DNA of 60,990 nucleotides. Origin: Flavobacteriia bacterium. Lineage in GTDB: Bacteria > Bacteroidota > Bacteroidia > Flavobacteriales_D > Crocinitomicaceae. Both the position numbers and the translations under genes were made by a program. Location of the stretch: positions 1-60,990 of the forward strand of contig CANHQP010000019.1 in assembly GCA_947462925.1 (NCBI GenBank). The letters run 5' to 3'. Below the pieces are notes generated by a model. That model was not told the DNA's origin and made no database searches. It saw nothing but the letters and a program-made list of their open reading frames with translations. Position 1 is the stretch's first letter. Every line of letters starts with the position of its first letter. Below, one piece after another: positions 17,229-27,074 of the stretch.

Positions 17229-17930
17229 CTATTTACCAGGCTCGTTCAAAACATCCATAAATTCAAGTGCTGCGTTTTCCATCGCGTAAACAATTCTTCC
17301 GATTCTTTCAGTCAAATAATTGTAACCCATGAAAGCAACAATCCCTACGATTAATCCTTCAACTGTTGTAATCATCGCAGTCATAATTCCTGGTGCGATC
17401 ACTTGTATGTCGAGCGTCGATACGTTTTGTAAATCGATAAACACAATCACCATCCCAACAACTGTTCCTAAGAAACCTAACATTGGACCAGCTCCTGAAG
17501 CAGTTCCTAGAAAACTAACTTTTTGCTCCAATCGCATAATTTCAATCTTAGCAGTATTTTCAATGGCAATCGAAATATTTTCAATTGGTTTTCCAAGTCG
17601 ATCAATTCCTTTTTCCAACATTCTTGCTGATGGACTATCTGAATTGGAACAGAATTTTTTAGCGCCATCAATATTACCATCCAATAAGAAACCTTTTATT
17701 TTTGATAAAAAATCTGCTTCTTCTCTCGACGCCCTTCTTAAGGCCAAGTATCTTTCAGTGAAAACATACATTACGTATGCAAACATCAACAAAAGCAAAA
17801 GATTGATAATCCATCCAATTCCCGCATTGGATTGGGAAATAATTTCCCAAACAGAAATTTCTTTAACACCAACGGTATTTGTTGTTTCTGGGGCAACTGT
17901 TTGGATTTGTAAAAGAAAATTAAAACTCAT
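17229..17930 (-). CDS. exbB: ExbB/TolQ/MotA-family proton channel
   Basis: This 233-residue protein has a first membrane helix (GWIINLLLLLMFAYVMYVFTE) and a cytoplasmic stretch (RRASREEADFLSKIKGF). The family core follows: GTASGAGPMLGFLGTVVGMV, then APGIMTAMITTVEGLIVGIV. It assembles with ExbD in the inner membrane as the proton-driven motor for TonB. It is first in the operon; no clear TAnnTTTG promoter is seen in the 200 bp before it. Confidence 0.93.
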   Translation of the reverse strand: MSFNFLLQIQTVAPETTNTVGVKEISVWEIISQSNAGIGWIINLLLLLMFAYVMYVFTERYLALRRASREEADFLSKIKGFLLDGNIDGAKKFCSNSDSPSARMLEKGIDRLGKPIENISIAIENTAKIEIMRLEQKVSFLGTASGAGPMLGFLGTVVGMVIVFIDLQNVSTLDIQVIAPGIMTAMITTVEGLIVGIVAFMGYNYLTERIGRIVYAMENAALEFMDVLNEPGK

Positions 17931-18054
17931 CTTTAATTGTTTTTATTTAAAATAATTATAAACTTTTCATAAAATTAAGTCTATAGTAAGCGCATAACGA
18001 TATGTCGTGAAAAAGTTATACAGTTGAATTCTTAATAACCTTATTTTTTTCAAT

Positions 18055-18090
18055 AAAAAAAGGGAAAAAGACACAATCGTCCTTTTCCCT
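18055..18090 (-). terminator. Terminator of the Glu/Leu/Phe/Val dehydrogenase gene
   Basis: AGGGAAAAAGAC (18061-18072) pairs with GTCCTTTTCCCT (18079-18090) with one mismatch. On the minus strand the stem is followed by a run of Ts (complement of 18055-18060). Confidence 0.75.
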
Positions 18091-18128
18091 GTACATTTAT
18101 TTTTTTTGATTTACTTCAGTCTAATTTC

Positions 18129-19358
18129 TTAGATGAGTTGTTTCAATGCAATCTCAAATGCTGTTTTTGCAATTTCAGTTTTCTTGTTGTTGTTAGCAAA
18201 AGTTTTTTCCAACGCTGTTTTAATTGTTGCGCTTGTGTCAGCAAAAATTCCATTGTCTGAGATCTCTTCTAAATCGCTGCTCATTAAATATGCAAACACA
18301 CGAGCCATTCCACAGTTGGAAATAAAATCTGGAATGATTGAAATATTTTTATCAGCATGTTCGGCAATCGGTCCGAAGAAAATTTGCGGATCTGCGAAGG
18401 GAACATTTGCTCCAGAAGAAATGACTTCAACACCTGCTTTGATCATTCGGTCAAGTTGGTTCTGCGTAATCATTCTTGAACCTGCACAAGGGATAAAAAC
18501 ATCCGCTTTTAAGTCCCAAATTTGAGCGTTCATATCTTCGTAACTCAATAAGTTTTCGTGATTTAACTCATTGCCATTTTTATTCAAGTAAAGTGCCTTG
18601 ATTTCTTCGAACGTAAAACCTTCTGGTTTAATCAAACCGCCCACTCTGTCTATGATTCCAACGATTAATGCGCCTTCTTGTGCCAAATAATAAGCACCTG
18701 CTGAAGCGACATTCCCCCACCCTTGAACGAGTACTTTTTTGCCTTTTAAACTTCCTCCCCAAATGTTATAATAATGTTGGATTGATTGTGCAACCCCATA
18801 GCCAGTGATCATGTCTGCGACAACATATTTACGATCTACATCAGGTGATAAAAGTGGATTGTCGATGACTTTTAAAACACCAGATTTTAGTTGTTCGATT
18901 CTGTTTTTTCTTTGTTCGTCAGAGGGTTTAAAGTGACCATTTAAGACTCCTTCTTGTGGATGTAAAACACCACAATTTTCTGTCATCGGAATAACTTCAT
19001 GAATTTCATCTACATTCAAATCACCACCAGTTCCATAGTAATTTTTCAATAAAGGAGTGACTGCAGCATACCATCTTTTCAATACTCCTTCCTTTCGCGG
19101 ATCTTTTGGATCGAAGTTGATTCCAGATTTTGCACCACCAATTGCAGGACCTGCAACTGTAAATTTCACTTCCATTGTTTTAGCAAGAGATTCAACTTCT
19201 CTTTTGTCTAGTCCAGAACGCATTCTTGTTCCGCCACCTGCAGCACCACCTCTCAATGAGTTGATAACTACCCAACCCTCAGCTTCGGTTTCTGCATCTT
19301 TCCATTCAAAAACAATTTCAGGTCTTTTGTTCTCGAATTTTTCGAGTAAATCTTTCAT
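18129..19358 (-). CDS. Glu/Leu/Phe/Val dehydrogenase
   Basis: This 409-residue NAD(P)-dependent amino-acid dehydrogenase has GGAAGGGTRMRSG and the catalytic lysine motif AIGGAKSGINFDP in the N-terminal domain. The Rossmann motif KVLVQGWGNVASAGA and PCAGSRMITQNQL are in the C-terminal domain. Enzymes of the family deaminate glutamate, leucine, valine or phenylalanine to 2-oxo acids; the sequence as read does not settle which. It is a single gene with its own terminator. On the minus strand a TAAATTTG box (19382-19389) lies 24 bp upstream, without a good TTG partner. Confidence 0.9.
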   Translation of the reverse strand: MKDLLEKFENKRPEIVFEWKDAETEAEGWVVINSLRGGAAGGGTRMRSGLDKREVESLAKTMEVKFTVAGPAIGGAKSGINFDPKDPRKEGVLKRWYAAVTPLLKNYYGTGGDLNVDEIHEVIPMTENCGVLHPQEGVLNGHFKPSDEQRKNRIEQLKSGVLKVIDNPLLSPDVDRKYVVADMITGYGVAQSIQHYYNIWGGSLKGKKVLVQGWGNVASAGAYYLAQEGALIVGIIDRVGGLIKPEGFTFEEIKALYLNKNGNELNHENLLSYEDMNAQIWDLKADVFIPCAGSRMITQNQLDRMIKAGVEVISSGANVPFADPQIFFGPIAEHADKNISIIPDFISNCGMARVFAYLMSSDLEEISDNGIFADTSATIKTALEKTFANNNKKTEIAKTAFEIALKQLI

Positions 19359-19465
19359 CTTTTTCCGATTTTCATGTGGTACAAATTTAGTAAACTATCT
19401 CGAAGAAAGTCTAAAATCATCTTCAATTTAAATGGTTTCTAAATTCGCTTATTTTTGTTTTTCGA

Positions 19466-20536
19466 TTAAGGTAAATGCAAAACGCCACCACAAACATTTT
19501 GGTCCGCACCTGTAACATCCCTTAAGCAATTAGGAATATTTTCGGCATATAAAGCGCCTAAAAATGCAAATACTATAGCTTCTTTGAATTCGATAATTTT
19601 TCTTTCAGGAAGTATAATTTTGCCTTCAAAATAATGTCCAATTCTTTCAATTAAAAAGTTATTCAACGCGCCACCTCCAGTGATAAAAACAGATTTTAAT
19701 TCATTTTTATTAAGAATATTACTGATTTGAATTGCTTCATGTTCGATGATTGTTCTAAGATTGTTTTCGATGTCTCTATCAAATTTGATCAAAGGATAAA
19801 ATTCACTTTCTAGCCATTCCGTCCCTAGCGATTTGGGTCCGTTTTGTGTATAATATGGCAAATTATTAAGTAGATCTAAAAGGAAAAAATTAATCTCACC
19901 AGATTTTGCCAAAACACCATCTTTATCGTAAGTTAGTCCTTTATTTTGCGCAAGTTTATTTAATGGCAGATTTCCTGGTGAACAATCAAAAGCCGTTATT
20001 TTTCCATTTTTCTTGAATGAAACATTTGAAATTCCGCCAATATTTAAAAATGATTCTGCTTCGGAATTGAATAATTCAAAGTCACCAATTGGAACCAATG
20101 GTGCTCCTTGTCCCCCGTGAATCACATCTTTTGTACGGAAATCATTGATAACTTTTATTCCAGAAATTGCAGCGATTGTAGTTCCACATCCAATTTGAAC
20201 TGTAAATCCATTTTCAGGTTGATGATATACTGTATGACCGTGAGAGGCAATGTAGTCGATATTGTTTTTATCAAATTTATTTTTTTGAATGAAATGATTT
20301 ACAAATTCTCCCATACTTTTGCCTAATTCTTTGTCCAGTTTGAATAATTGAATTGCTGTTAATTGTGTTGAAATACTTAGTTTTTCAATAAGGTCCGGCT
20401 GATAAGAAAATGTTTCTGCTTGAACTAATTCGTAAGTCCACGTGTTATTCTCATGGCGATGCAATCGTACTAATGCGACGTCTAAACCATCCAAAGAGGT
20501 TCCTGACATCAATCCGATAATATTATATGTTATCAT
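19466..20536 (-). CDS. anmK: Anhydro-N-acetylmuramic acid kinase
   Basis: This 356-residue protein opens with the family signature GLMSGTSLDGLDVALVRL. HGHTVYHQPENGFTVQIG, GGQGAPLVPIGD and the ATP-binding FITGGGALNNFL follow. AnmK phosphorylates 1,6-anhydro-MurNAc released during cell-wall turnover, giving MurNAc-6-phosphate in the cytoplasm. It is divergent from the acyl-CoA dehydrogenase gene; the 86-bp shared upstream region is very AT-rich. Length is normal for the family. Confidence 0.95.
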   Translation of the reverse strand: MITYNIIGLMSGTSLDGLDVALVRLHRHENNTWTYELVQAETFSYQPDLIEKLSISTQLTAIQLFKLDKELGKSMGEFVNHFIQKNKFDKNNIDYIASHGHTVYHQPENGFTVQIGCGTTIAAISGIKVINDFRTKDVIHGGQGAPLVPIGDFELFNSEAESFLNIGGISNVSFKKNGKITAFDCSPGNLPLNKLAQNKGLTYDKDGVLAKSGEINFFLLDLLNNLPYYTQNGPKSLGTEWLESEFYPLIKFDRDIENNLRTIIEHEAIQISNILNKNELKSVFITGGGALNNFLIERIGHYFEGKIILPERKIIEFKEAIVFAFLGALYAENIPNCLRDVTGADQNVCGGVLHLP

Positions 20537-20622
20537 AAGTCAATTAGAAAGTGGAAAAATAAAATATTAAGTTTAAATTTACAACCGATTATATTAAGAA
20601 TAAAAATAAACTATTTAATAAT

Positions 20623-21765
20623 ATGAATTTTGAACTGACAGAAGAACAAATTGCTGTTCGTACAGCGGCAAGAGATTTCGCTCAAAATGTTTTAAAAGCT
20701 GGTGTTATCGAGCGTGATAACCAACAAAAATTCCCTGCTGAAGAAATCAAGCAATTGGGTGAATTAGGTTTCATGGGAATGATGGTTGACCCAAAATACG
20801 GTGGAGGCGGTATGGATACTGTTTCGTATGCAATTGCAATTGAAGAAATCTCTAAAGTGGATGCTTCTGTTTCTGTTTGTATGTCCGTAAACAATTCATT
20901 GGTTTGTTGGGGATTAGAGAAATTTGCTAATGAAGAGCAAAAACAAAAGTATTTAGTTCCATTGGCTACTGGTGAAAAGATCGGTGCTTTTTGTTTGTCT
21001 GAGCCAGAGGCTGGTTCTGATGCCACCTCACAGAGAACAACTGCAATTGACATGGGTGACTACTATTTGTTGAATGGAACGAAAAACTGGATTACAAATG
21101 GTTCTTCAGCTTCAACTTACTTAGTAATTGCTCAAACAAATGTGGAAGCAGGTCACAGAGGAATCAATGCTTTTATTGTTGAACGTGGAATGGAAGGTTT
21201 TATCGTTGGTGCCAAAGAAGATAAATTAGGTATTAGAGGAAGTGATACACATACTTTGTTATTTAACGATGTTAAAGTTCCGAAGGAAAATAGAATTGGT
21301 GAAGATGGATTCGGATTCAAATTCGCGATGAAAACGTTGTCTGGTGGTCGTATTGGTATTGCTGCGCAAGCATTAGGTATTGCTTCAGGAGCAATGGAGT
21401 TAGCTTTGGCTTATTCCAAGCAAAGAAAAGCTTTTGGCAAAGAAATTTATCATCACCAAGCGATTGCATTCAAATTGGCTGATATGGCTACTGAGATTGA
21501 AGCGGCTAGAATGTTAGTAATGAAATCTGCTGCAGATAAAGATGCAGGAAGAAATTACGATCAATCAGGAGCAATGGCTAAATTGTATGCCTCTAAAGTA
21601 GCAATGGAACAAACGGTTGAAGCTGTTCAGATTCATGGTGGATATGGTTTTGTGAAAGAATATCACGTTGAAAGATTGATGCGTGATGCGAAAATCACTC
21701 AAATTTATGAAGGTACTTCTGAAATTCAGAAGATCGTAATATCTAGAAATTTATTGGCAGAATAG
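20623..21765 (+). CDS. Acyl-CoA dehydrogenase
   Basis: This 380-residue flavoprotein is of short/branched-chain type. It has CLSEPEAGSDATSQRT and NGTKNWITNGSSA in the middle domain, GSDTHTLLFNDVKVPKENR, and a C-terminal QIHGGYGFVKEYHVERLMRD. IYEGTSEIQ follows, whose Glu in YEGT is the usual catalytic base. It removes two hydrogens from acyl-CoA using FAD, in fatty-acid or branched-chain amino-acid breakdown. It forms a single transcription unit with a strong downstream terminator. Exact chain-length preference cannot be read from the sequence. Confidence 0.93.
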   Translation: MNFELTEEQIAVRTAARDFAQNVLKAGVIERDNQQKFPAEEIKQLGELGFMGMMVDPKYGGGGMDTVSYAIAIEEISKVDASVSVCMSVNNSLVCWGLEKFANEEQKQKYLVPLATGEKIGAFCLSEPEAGSDATSQRTTAIDMGDYYLLNGTKNWITNGSSASTYLVIAQTNVEAGHRGINAFIVERGMEGFIVGAKEDKLGIRGSDTHTLLFNDVKVPKENRIGEDGFGFKFAMKTLSGGRIGIAAQALGIASGAMELALAYSKQRKAFGKEIYHHQAIAFKLADMATEIEAARMLVMKSAADKDAGRNYDQSGAMAKLYASKVAMEQTVEAVQIHGGYGFVKEYHVERLMRDAKITQIYEGTSEIQKIVISRNLLAE

Positions 21766-21788
21766 TATTTGCAAATTGATTTTCAAAG

Positions 21789-21821
21789 GTCCCAAGTTCG
21801 ATTGAATTTGGGACTTTTTTT
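21789..21821 (+). terminator. Terminator of the acyl-CoA dehydrogenase gene
   Basis: GTCCCAAGTTC (21789-21799) pairs with GAATTTGGGAC (21804-21814) with one mismatch, followed by seven Ts (21815-21821). It overlaps the stop codon of the convergent gene by 2 bp. Confidence 0.85.
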
Positions 21822-22479
21822 ATTTAATATTTTTCATGATACTTTCATATTCATGAATTTGAACCGCTAAATTGGTTGCTTTTTTATCTATTGCAATCAT
21901 CGATTTTGATAGGTTTTCGATTTGCATTGTTTTGTATTTTGTTGCTTTTCCAATCATAAGTGGATTGAATATTGGCATGATAGACATGAATATTTTCTCC
22001 ACTAATCTACTTTCCTTTCTCGGACCGATAAGCAAGGAAGGTCGATAAATATGCAAATGAGGTATGTTAAGCGATGCCAACTTTTCTTCTGCTTCGCCTT
22101 TAATTTTGAGGTAAAAATTGGAAGATTTATTTGACGCACCAACACTGGAGATAAAATGAATCGATTGAAGTCCTTTTTTTAAGGCTAATTTGGCAATCAT
22201 GCATGGAATCTCAATTTCTATCGCGCGATATTGGCTTAAATCTGGCGTTTTTTTTCTTGTTGTTCCCAAGCAAGAAAAGATAGAATCAATTTTTGCTATC
22301 GATTCAAAATTAATTTCAACTTTAAAATCGGTGATAATTTCTTGAATTTTCGGGTTAAGAATCCCAGATTCTTTTCTGTTTAGAAGAATAATTTTGTCAA
22401 AATCTGTGTCAAGAATTAGTTTTTCAAGGATAAAACTTCCCGTTAAACCGCTACTTCCAAGAATTAATGCAGTCTTCAT
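21820..22479 (-). CDS. NAD(P)-binding Rossmann-fold protein (atypical SDR / HTATIP2-like)
   Basis: This 219-residue protein has the nucleotide-binding motif ALILGSSGLTGSFILEKL at the N-terminus, an acid-to-base switch at LLNRKE, and FISSVGASNKSSNFYLKIKG, which carries a YxxxK-like arrangement (FYLKIK). HIYRPSLLIGPRKES resembles the NAD(P)H-binding epimerase-like family that includes HTATIP2. Substrate is unknown. Its start lies 3 bp after the murF stop, so it is likely co-transcribed with murF. Confidence 0.8.
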   Translation of the reverse strand: MKTALILGSSGLTGSFILEKLILDTDFDKIILLNRKESGILNPKIQEIITDFKVEINFESIAKIDSIFSCLGTTRKKTPDLSQYRAIEIEIPCMIAKLALKKGLQSIHFISSVGASNKSSNFYLKIKGEAEEKLASLNIPHLHIYRPSLLIGPRKESRLVEKIFMSIMPIFNPLMIGKATKYKTMQIENLSKSMIAIDKKATNLAVQIHEYESIMKNIK

Positions 22480-22482
22480 AAG

Positions 22483-23769
22483 TTATAAAAATGGAACAAT
22501 GCTTTCTAATCCAACTCCTCTAGATCCTTTGAGTAAAATCAATTTGTTTGCTAAGTTTAAATCTTGAATATAGTTTGATGCTTCATCTTTGCTTTCAAAT
22601 GATTGTATTTTTGTCTCCTGATTTGAAAGAATCTCGCTGAAATTCTTTCCTATACAGATGGCAGGAAGATTGAAATTTTGGATTAATTCCACTATTTTTT
22701 GGTGTTCTTTTGAGGATTCATTACCCAATTCGAACATATCTCCCAGGATTACAAATTTGTCAGCATGTTCAACCAATGCAAAACTTTCTAGCGCTGATTT
22801 CATGCTCGTTGGATTTGCATTGTAAGCGTCGAGTATTAATGTGTTCTTGGATGTTTTCTGAACCTGGGAGCGATTATTTGTGGGTGAATATTCTGCAATT
22901 GCAGCTGAGATTTCGCTTGATTCTACACCAAAGTAATTACCAATGCAAATTGCAGCTAAAAAATTGTAAAAATTATATTTCCCAATCATTTGAGTTTGGA
23001 TGCGTTTGGAAACAATGTCATCTTTTGTCCAATTCATTTCAACAAAAGGAGAAAGAGAGAGTAATTCACCTGTAATTGATGCGTCGTTTTCTGAAGCGTA
23101 AGAGATTATTTCAACATCTTTAGGTAGATTTTTCGTTAAAATTGGGTCATCATTATTTACAAAAACACAACCTTGACTTTGTGAAATTGAATCATACAGT
23201 TCTAGTTTTGTTTTTAATACACCTTCAAAGTTTTTGAATCCTTCTAAATGTGCCATGCCAATATTAGTGATAATACCGTGTGTAGGTTCTGCAATTTCAC
23301 ACAATTCTTGGATGTCATGGAATTTATTTGCTCCCATTTCAATCACTGCAATTTCATGTGAATGAGTAAGTTGGAGTAGGGTGAGCGGAACTCCGATATG
23401 GTTATTCAAGTTTCCATGTGTAAAATGCACATTAAATTTTTTTGAAAGTACAGTTGCAATCAACTCCTTACTGGTTGTTTTACCATTGCTTCCTGTAATT
23501 CCAATAATTGGAAAATTAAATTTTTTCCTGTGGAAATTGGCTAAATTTTGAAGGTATTCCAGCGAATTTTCGACTAAAAATATTTTGTCATGGTTTTCAA
23601 ACAACTTTTCATCGGCGATTACATACTTCGCGCCTGCATTGATTGCTTTTTCTGCAAATTCATTACCATTAAAATTTCCACCTTTTAAACAAATGAATAA
23701 ACAGTCTTTTTGAATGTTTCTAGTATCTGTACAAATTCCAGATGTTTCGTAAAATAGTTCAAAGTTCAT
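22483..23769 (-). CDS. murF: UDP-N-acetylmuramoyl-tripeptide:D-Ala-D-Ala ligase
   Basis: This 428-residue Mur ligase has FICLKGGNFNGNEF in the UDP-binding domain, the ATP loop IGITGSNGKTTSKELIA near residue 95, and ITNIGMAHLEGFKNF. ILDAYNANPTSMKSAL and ILGDMFELGNESS mark the C-terminal part. It adds D-Ala-D-Ala to the UDP-MurNAc tripeptide in the cytoplasm, finishing the peptidoglycan precursor. It lies downstream of gldJ on the same strand, a linkage known in other Flavobacteriia, but a hairpin separates them here. Confidence 0.95.
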   Translation of the reverse strand: MNFELFYETSGICTDTRNIQKDCLFICLKGGNFNGNEFAEKAINAGAKYVIADEKLFENHDKIFLVENSLEYLQNLANFHRKKFNFPIIGITGSNGKTTSKELIATVLSKKFNVHFTHGNLNNHIGVPLTLLQLTHSHEIAVIEMGANKFHDIQELCEIAEPTHGIITNIGMAHLEGFKNFEGVLKTKLELYDSISQSQGCVFVNNDDPILTKNLPKDVEIISYASENDASITGELLSLSPFVEMNWTKDDIVSKRIQTQMIGKYNFYNFLAAICIGNYFGVESSEISAAIAEYSPTNNRSQVQKTSKNTLILDAYNANPTSMKSALESFALVEHADKFVILGDMFELGNESSKEHQKIVELIQNFNLPAICIGKNFSEILSNQETKIQSFESKDEASNYIQDLNLANKLILLKGSRGVGLESIVPFL

Positions 23770-23782
23770 ATCTATATCGCAT

Positions 23783-23810
23783 AAAAAAACCCACCTTAAA
23801 GATGGGTTTT
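23783..23810 (-). terminator. Terminator after gldJ
   Basis: AAAACCCA (23786-23793) pairs with TGGGTTTT (23803-23810). On the minus strand the stem runs into TTTTTTT. It lies between the gldJ stop and murF start, so murF may have its own promoter or depend on readthrough. Confidence 0.75.
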
Positions 23811-23825
23811 AAAATTATATTGAAG

Positions 23826-25880
23826 TTATTTTTTCTTCTTTTTCTTATCCTTTTTTTCGTAGTTCAATCCTGTTGGACTTCCTACGCGATCCATTGCACA
23901 TCTAAATCCGATAGTTGCAGTAGATTGATCTTCGTCCAAGAATCTTCTATTTGAACCAACTAACCAATATGCTCTATCTTTCCAAGAACCACCTTTGTAA
24001 ACTCTTGATTTGTCAGACACTAGTGTTGTTGGCCATGAAGTTCTATCTCCAGGTTTGATTTGAGAACCTTGTAAACTGTATGTTTCATACTCATTTTGAT
24101 ACATTACCAAGTTTGGATCTCTCTCAGCCTGGTTGATGGCATTTTTACGATCGTCATTGTCAAAATAAATTGAACTTTCAATATCACCATCTAAATGATC
24201 GATGTAATCATCTTTTCTGTAGTTCAATCGTCCGATATTTTCTTCTTCAACAACATTTCTGTATTTCAATTTACCAGGTGTGTTTGTAATGAATGAAGCA
24301 AATCCTTGTCTTAAGATGGTAATGATTTCGTAAGCATATTCGTCACCATTTACACCTTCACGCAATCTGTCTACAAAGATTTCATCCATGATTAATTCTT
24401 GCACTATTAAAGAAGATGCAACTTCATCTTTGTCATTTTTCAAAGAAATAGCTGAATCAAGAATTACATTTAGTTCTCTCAACAATTTCAATTCCATTGA
24501 ATCTTTTGTATTCTTGTGAGAAGTGTAGTATGGATCTGGAGCCATTCCTCTTCTTTCAGGATTTCTTGATGCATTTCTCATCATAATTCCAGCAGGAATT
24601 ACTGTATCATTGATATCATGCTTCGTTGCAGAAATACGTTGGTAACGAACTCTTTCAAACTCATTGATGTACTCTTTCATTCCATGAACGTCATACAAAA
24701 CTTGAGCATTTTTAGTATCTGTGATACCTTGGTTGTTCAATTGTTTTGTTTTGAATACATTTCCACGGAAAGGTCTGAACTCGTCAAAATCTTCAGACGA
24801 CATTGGACGATAAACATCCATTACCCATTCAGAAACGTTTCCAGCCATGTTGTACAATCCATAATCATTTGGCCAGTAAGATTCAACTGGAGCAGTAACG
24901 TCTGCTTTGTCATTCAATTGACCAGCAACCCCCATGTAATCTCCTCGTCCACGTACAAAGTTTGCACGAATTTGACCTTGGAAAGTAGCGTCGTCTTGTC
25001 TTACCCAGTGACCATCCCAAGGATAGATTTTTCTGTCAGTAATTACTTCTGAACCTGGTTCTAAGTTTCCAATTAATCCGTATGAAGCAAATTCCCATTC
25101 AGCTTCAGTTGGTAGACGATATCTCGGTAGCAAGATTCCATCTTCCATTCTTATGATACGTGTAGATAATTGTTTACCGTTTGCTTTTGAAGGATCTAAA
25201 TCTTGTGTATTTCTAATCACACCATCTTTACCTTCTTCATTTGCATATTGTCCAGCTAAGTAAGCTTCAGTGTCAAAGTTATTTTCATTTTCTTGCTCCG
25301 TGTTGAAATCCATGATTCCTTCACGTATTAAGATATATTCGTTTACACGGTCAGTTCTCCATTTACAGTAGTCATTTGCCTGCAACCAAGATACACCAAC
25401 AACTGGGTAATCTCTGTAAGCAGGGTGACGCAAGTAGTATTCTACATACTTTTCGTTGAAAGAAAGTGGAGACCTCCAGCAAAGTGTATCTGGCAATGCA
25501 TTTTTATATACCATTGGATATGTTTCTCCGTAAGCACGGTGAATCCAATACAAATATTCTAACCAGTAAAAGTTAGTAACCTCCGTTTGGTCCATGTAAA
25601 ATGAGGAAACAGTTACACGAGCTGGTCTGTTGTTATGGTCAAACATAACATCTTGTTCAGCACGTCCCATTGTGAATGTTCCACCCTCAACTAATAATAA
25701 ACCTGGACCAGTTTCTTGATCCATGAAAGGAAATTTTTGGAATCCTCCAACATTTGGATTGTTGTACTCCCATCCAGTTGAACCTGAACTTTCGCGAGAA
25801 CATGCAGTGACCAAAGCAATTGCTAAAATAGCTAAAGCTGAAATTCGAAGCATTTTCATATTTATTGGTTGTTTTTTCAT
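23826..25880 (-). CDS. gldJ: Gliding motility / T9SS lipoprotein GldJ
   Basis: This 684-residue protein carries a lipoprotein signal (AILAIALVTACS, lipidated Cys27). Its formylglycine-generating-enzyme-like domain begins at LLLVEGGTFTMGRAEQD and continues through YMDQTEVTNFYWLEYLYW, YRLPTEAEWEFASYG and YNMAGNVSEWVMDVY. It closes with KGGSWKDRAYWLVGSNRRFL and ATIGFRCAMD. The domain is split by a long insert (about residues 370-590), as in known GldJ. GldJ is an outer-membrane lipoprotein required for gliding and T9SS function; the enzymatic role of the fold is not established. Neighbouring porU and porV match the gldJ-porU-porV linkage of Flavobacterium johnsoniae. A lysine-rich tail (DKKKKKK) ends the protein. 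Confidence 0.93.
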   Translation of the reverse strand: MKKQPINMKMLRISALAILAIALVTACSRESSGSTGWEYNNPNVGGFQKFPFMDQETGPGLLLVEGGTFTMGRAEQDVMFDHNNRPARVTVSSFYMDQTEVTNFYWLEYLYWIHRAYGETYPMVYKNALPDTLCWRSPLSFNEKYVEYYLRHPAYRDYPVVGVSWLQANDYCKWRTDRVNEYILIREGIMDFNTEQENENNFDTEAYLAGQYANEEGKDGVIRNTQDLDPSKANGKQLSTRIIRMEDGILLPRYRLPTEAEWEFASYGLIGNLEPGSEVITDRKIYPWDGHWVRQDDATFQGQIRANFVRGRGDYMGVAGQLNDKADVTAPVESYWPNDYGLYNMAGNVSEWVMDVYRPMSSEDFDEFRPFRGNVFKTKQLNNQGITDTKNAQVLYDVHGMKEYINEFERVRYQRISATKHDINDTVIPAGIMMRNASRNPERRGMAPDPYYTSHKNTKDSMELKLLRELNVILDSAISLKNDKDEVASSLIVQELIMDEIFVDRLREGVNGDEYAYEIITILRQGFASFITNTPGKLKYRNVVEEENIGRLNYRKDDYIDHLDGDIESSIYFDNDDRKNAINQAERDPNLVMYQNEYETYSLQGSQIKPGDRTSWPTTLVSDKSRVYKGGSWKDRAYWLVGSNRRFLDEDQSTATIGFRCAMDRVGSPTGLNYEKKDKKKKKK

Positions 25881-25940
25881 TGTTCTAATTTTGCAAAGTT
25901 ACTTGCATAAACGTAATTTAAAATAAAAGTTACATTTTTT

Positions 25941-26912
25941 TTAAAATGAAGGACAAGAAATTGTTCTCCATGTCTGACCTTTTTTCTTACAATTTACATT
26001 ATACCCTAGTGAAACTTCATGTGATCCACCTGAAATACCATTATTTAATGTGGAAACTGTAACGTCATAACTGTATCCAATTTTAAATGTTCCAGAATTA
26101 ATCCCCAGAGCTAAAATAAAGGCATCTCTGTTTCTGAACCAAGCACCAGCTGTAAAAGATCCATATTTTACATAAGTACCAATATTGATTTCCATAAAGC
26201 CTTGCTGATATTGGAAGATAACATTAGGCATAATTGAAGTGGTATTCATATATTTTGATTTACCACCTAATTTTATTTCAGCACCCATGTGACCAGTTAA
26301 TCTAATTGGTAGAGGTGAATTTGTTCCTAATATCATAGATTCGTCTGGCATGTTTAAATGATGTCCAGCCACACCGAAAAAGAAATTTTTGGAAAAACCT
26401 GCTATTCCAGCTGATGCGTCAAAAAATCCTCTTTGGCCACCACGTTGAACATCTCCTGTTTTGTAAATGAAACCTCTTCGAGGATCAATCATATCTCCAA
26501 ATTTCAATTTATCCCAATCTAAAAACTTTTGGTACCAAGCAGCTCTAGCTCCAAATAGCATGGTAAATTTGTTTGTTACCTTTAAATGATATGAATAAAC
26601 CAATCCAAGCATTGAAGTATTGATTGTTCCTTGACCTTGCTGATCGTGAGTTGCTAAAACACCAAAACCACCAGATATATTTTTGAAGTACTGATCATAA
26701 GATGCACTGTATGTCACATAATTTGCAGACAATCTTGGCCACTCGTTTCTGTAATTTAGCCCAAATCGTGCACATCTATTTGTTCCTGCAAAAGCAGGGT
26801 TCAAATATAGTGGGTTGGCATAAAACTGTGTAAACGTTGGATCTTGTCCAAAAACCTCGTTTTTACAGGTTAAGCCAATCATTATGATTACTAAGTATTT
26901 AAGTTTTTTCAT
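25941..26912 (-). CDS. PorP/SprF-family T9SS membrane protein (next to gldJ)
   Basis: This 323-residue protein has a signal peptide ending near NEVFGQDP, then TFTQFYANPLYLNPAFAGTN, the family hallmark. LNYRNEWPRLSANYVTYSAS, AGAWFRNRDAFILALGIN and SGGSHEVSLGYNVNCKKKGQ follow. A cysteine-containing tail (GQTWRTISCPSF) resembles that of the first copy. It precedes gldJ on the same strand with a 60-bp gap and is divergent from porU, so this copy sits in the core T9SS locus and is the best candidate here for the general PorP role. Confidence 0.92.
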   Translation of the reverse strand: MKKLKYLVIIMIGLTCKNEVFGQDPTFTQFYANPLYLNPAFAGTNRCARFGLNYRNEWPRLSANYVTYSASYDQYFKNISGGFGVLATHDQQGQGTINTSMLGLVYSYHLKVTNKFTMLFGARAAWYQKFLDWDKLKFGDMIDPRRGFIYKTGDVQRGGQRGFFDASAGIAGFSKNFFFGVAGHHLNMPDESMILGTNSPLPIRLTGHMGAEIKLGGKSKYMNTTSIMPNVIFQYQQGFMEINIGTYVKYGSFTAGAWFRNRDAFILALGINSGTFKIGYSYDVTVSTLNNGISGGSHEVSLGYNVNCKKKGQTWRTISCPSF

Positions 26913-27074
26913 TCAATTCTGAATAATAGCAAATTAGTACTAGAACGCAATTTTCACGACAATGTTACAAAAAAAAAACAAATTGAAGCTACTTAAATGA
27001 TAATTCAGTAGCAATAAATGAATGTTGCATACGTTTTTGATGAATATATGATTCAAAATTCTCACATTTGCCGT

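Noticed and set aside
17329..17955. 208-codon plus-strand frame opposite exbB
   Set aside because: It is a long shadow of exbB in the complementary strand; exbB has clear family motifs and operon context.
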